A stretch of 14,128 nt of DNA from Mycobacterium sp. Lineage in GTDB: Bacteria; Actinomycetota; Actinomycetes; Mycobacteriales; Mycobacteriaceae. A model generated the notes under the pieces. The model saw only the letters and a program-made list of their open reading frames with translations. It had not been told where the DNA came from and searched no databases. Shown here piece by piece: positions 13,145 to 14,128 of this stretch. Position numbers and translations under genes: made by a program. Location of the stretch: positions 1 to 14,128 of the forward strand of contig JAGQTR010000150.1 of NCBI GenBank assembly GCA_020438915.1. Reading direction: 5' to 3'. Numbering within the stretch: position 1 is the first letter of the stretch; each line of letters starts with the position of its first letter.

Positions 13145-14128
13145 ATGATGCGCATCAGCAGCAACCTGCGCAGATATCGCTGGGCGGTATTCGCGGCGTG
13201 GTTGCTGCTATTGGTTCCTTCGGTGTATCTCGCCATGAACCAGTCTGGCCATCTCACCGGCGGCGGATTCGAGGTCAAGAACTCGCAGTCGCTGTATGTG
13301 CAGCGTCAGCTCGAGGCCCAGTTCCCCGATCAGGGCGCCTCTCCGCTTGCCCTGGTCGCCGCGCCACGTCCAGATGCGTCCTTCAGCGACATGAACGACG
13401 CGGTCGCCTATCTGGAACGGCTGGCCGCCGAGGTTCCCAGCGTCAAGGTCATGCCCCACCCGTTGGGGACACTGCCCTCGCAACCGGGGGGTCCGGCCGT
13501 CCCCGGGGGACAGCCCCCTCCCCAGCCGGACCGTCCGTACGTCATCACGTTGCAACTGGACTTCGAGAACACCGGCGCCGTCGACGTGGCCAAACAGCTG
13601 CGGGAGAAGGTCGGTGTCGACGGTGACCAGCCCGGTGAGATGGAGAACGGGAAGGTCCGGCTGTACGTCATCGGGCAGGGCGCGCTGGGGGCTGCCGCCA
13701 GCGAGGCCACCAAGCACGACATCGCGCAGGCCGAGAGGTGGAACCTGCCGATCGTGCTGATCGTGCTGCTCGCAGTGTTCGGTTCGCTGGCCGCTGCCGC
13801 GATGCCCCTGCTGCTGGGGATCTGCACCGTCGTGGTCACGATGGGGCTGGTCTACGTCCTGTCGACCTTTACGACGATGTCGGTATTCGTGACCTCGACG
13901 GTGTCGATGTTCGGCATCGCGGTGGCCATCGACTACTCGCTGTTCATTCTGATGCGGTTCCGGGAGGAACTGCGCGCCGGTCGAGAGCCCGCCGACGCCG
14001 CAGATGCCGCAATGGCCACCTCCGGCCTGGCGGTGCTGCTGTCGGGCCTGACGGTGATCGCCTCGGTCACCGGCATCTACCTGATCAACACTCCGGTGCT
14101 GCAGTCGATGGCCACCGGCGCGATCCTG
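13145..14128 (+). CDS. mmpL11: MmpL11, MMPL-family transporter, N-terminal part cut by window edge
   Basis: This is the first 328 codons of MmpL11, an inner-membrane MMPL/RND transporter implicated in export of mycolate-containing wax esters and in haem acquisition. It begins MMRISSNLRRYRWAVF, then TM1 (about 13-31), GGGFEVKNSQS, a periplasmic domain, and KHDIAQAERWNLPIVL leading into TM2 (about 197-215). GIAVAIDYSLFILMRFREEL carries the proton-relay pair D263-Y264. The ATG at 13145 is the only possible start: an in-frame TAG lies at 13100-13102 and no other start codon follows it. No Shine-Dalgarno is within normal distance; GGGGAAAT ends about 16 nt upstream. A Pro/Gly-rich stretch (about 108-128) in the periplasmic domain looks longer than I recall in the M. 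tuberculosis protein. The gene is divergent from the haemophore pair. About two thirds of the protein lies beyond the window. Confidence 0.95.
   Translation, partial: MMRISSNLRRYRWAVFAAWLLLLVPSVYLAMNQSGHLTGGGFEVKNSQSLYVQRQLEAQFPDQGASPLALVAAPRPDASFSDMNDAVAYLERLAAEVPSVKVMPHPLGTLPSQPGGPAVPGGQPPPQPDRPYVITLQLDFENTGAVDVAKQLREKVGVDGDQPGEMENGKVRLYVIGQGALGAAASEATKHDIAQAERWNLPIVLIVLLAVFGSLAAAAMPLLLGICTVVVTMGLVYVLSTFTTMSVFVTSTVSMFGIAVAIDYSLFILMRFREELRAGREPADAADAAMATSGLAVLLSGLTVIASVTGIYLINTPVLQSMATGAIL

Noticed and set aside
13021..13626. 201-codon plus-strand frame across the mmpL11 promoter and start
   Set aside because: It is an out-of-frame shadow of mmpL11. The true frame gives an unambiguous MmpL11 N-terminus and the shadow is Arg/Gly-rich without motifs.
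1..14128. Mobile elements, prophage, toxin-antitoxin, CRISPR, tRNA or rRNA genes
   Set aside because: No transposase, integrase, repeat array, cloverleaf-like segment or compositional break was seen. The order matches a conserved mycobacterial chromosomal locus.

Overview
The window is ordinary high-GC actinobacterial chromosome. Its gene content and order match the mycobacterial mmpL3-mmpL11 locus. Measured against my recollection of Mycobacterium tuberculosis, it runs in the order pckA (Rv0211), Rv0210, Rv0209, trmB (Rv0208c), Rv0207c, mmpL3 (Rv0206c), Rv0205, Rv0204c, Rv0203, mmpL11 (Rv0202c), drawn here in the opposite orientation. The long C-terminal MmpL3 tail, a second haemophore-like gene and two extra genes (an M23-type lipoprotein and a DUF3054 membrane protein) suggest a fast-growing Mycolicibacterium-type species rather than M. 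tuberculosis. I see no mobile element, tRNA, rRNA or CRISPR array.

Layout. Positions 1-382 (minus) hold the first 127 codons of GTP-dependent phosphoenolpyruvate carboxykinase, cut by the window edge. Positions 565-2984 (minus) hold two overlapping genes for a pair of P-loop GTPase-like proteins with degenerate nucleotide-binding motifs; the second is membrane-anchored. A 97-bp divergent gap separates them from a plus-strand run at 3082-7795: trmB (tRNA m7G46 methyltransferase), a NYN-domain putative nuclease joined to trmB by an ATGA overlap, and mmpL3, the essential trehalose monomycolate flippase, with its own RBS and probably its own promoter. mmpL3 overlaps tail-to-tail by 8 bp with an AI-2E/PerM-family membrane protein (7788-8981, minus).

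That gene is divergent from a YbhN/LPG-synthase-TM-like membrane protein (9059-10228, plus). Both start codons lie directly at predicted transcription starts, so both look leaderless. Next on the plus strand come an M23-family lipoprotein (10248-11471) and a DUF3054 protein (11458-11835), closely packed and probably co-transcribed. Two small exported haemophore-family proteins follow on the minus strand (11924-12313 and 12420-12875), then a roughly 270-bp divergent regulatory gap and the N-terminal half of mmpL11 (13145 to the window end).

How it fits together. Most of the locus serves the cell envelope: mycolate export (MmpL3), a second MMPL transporter linked to envelope lipids and haem uptake (MmpL11), exported haem-binding proteins, polytopic membrane proteins, and a lipoprotein with a putative peptidoglycan-hydrolase-like domain. 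The housekeeping genes pckG and trmB flank the locus or are embedded in it. The least understood parts are the paired pseudo-GTPases, the NYN protein coupled to trmB, and the histidine-poor second haemophore-like protein.
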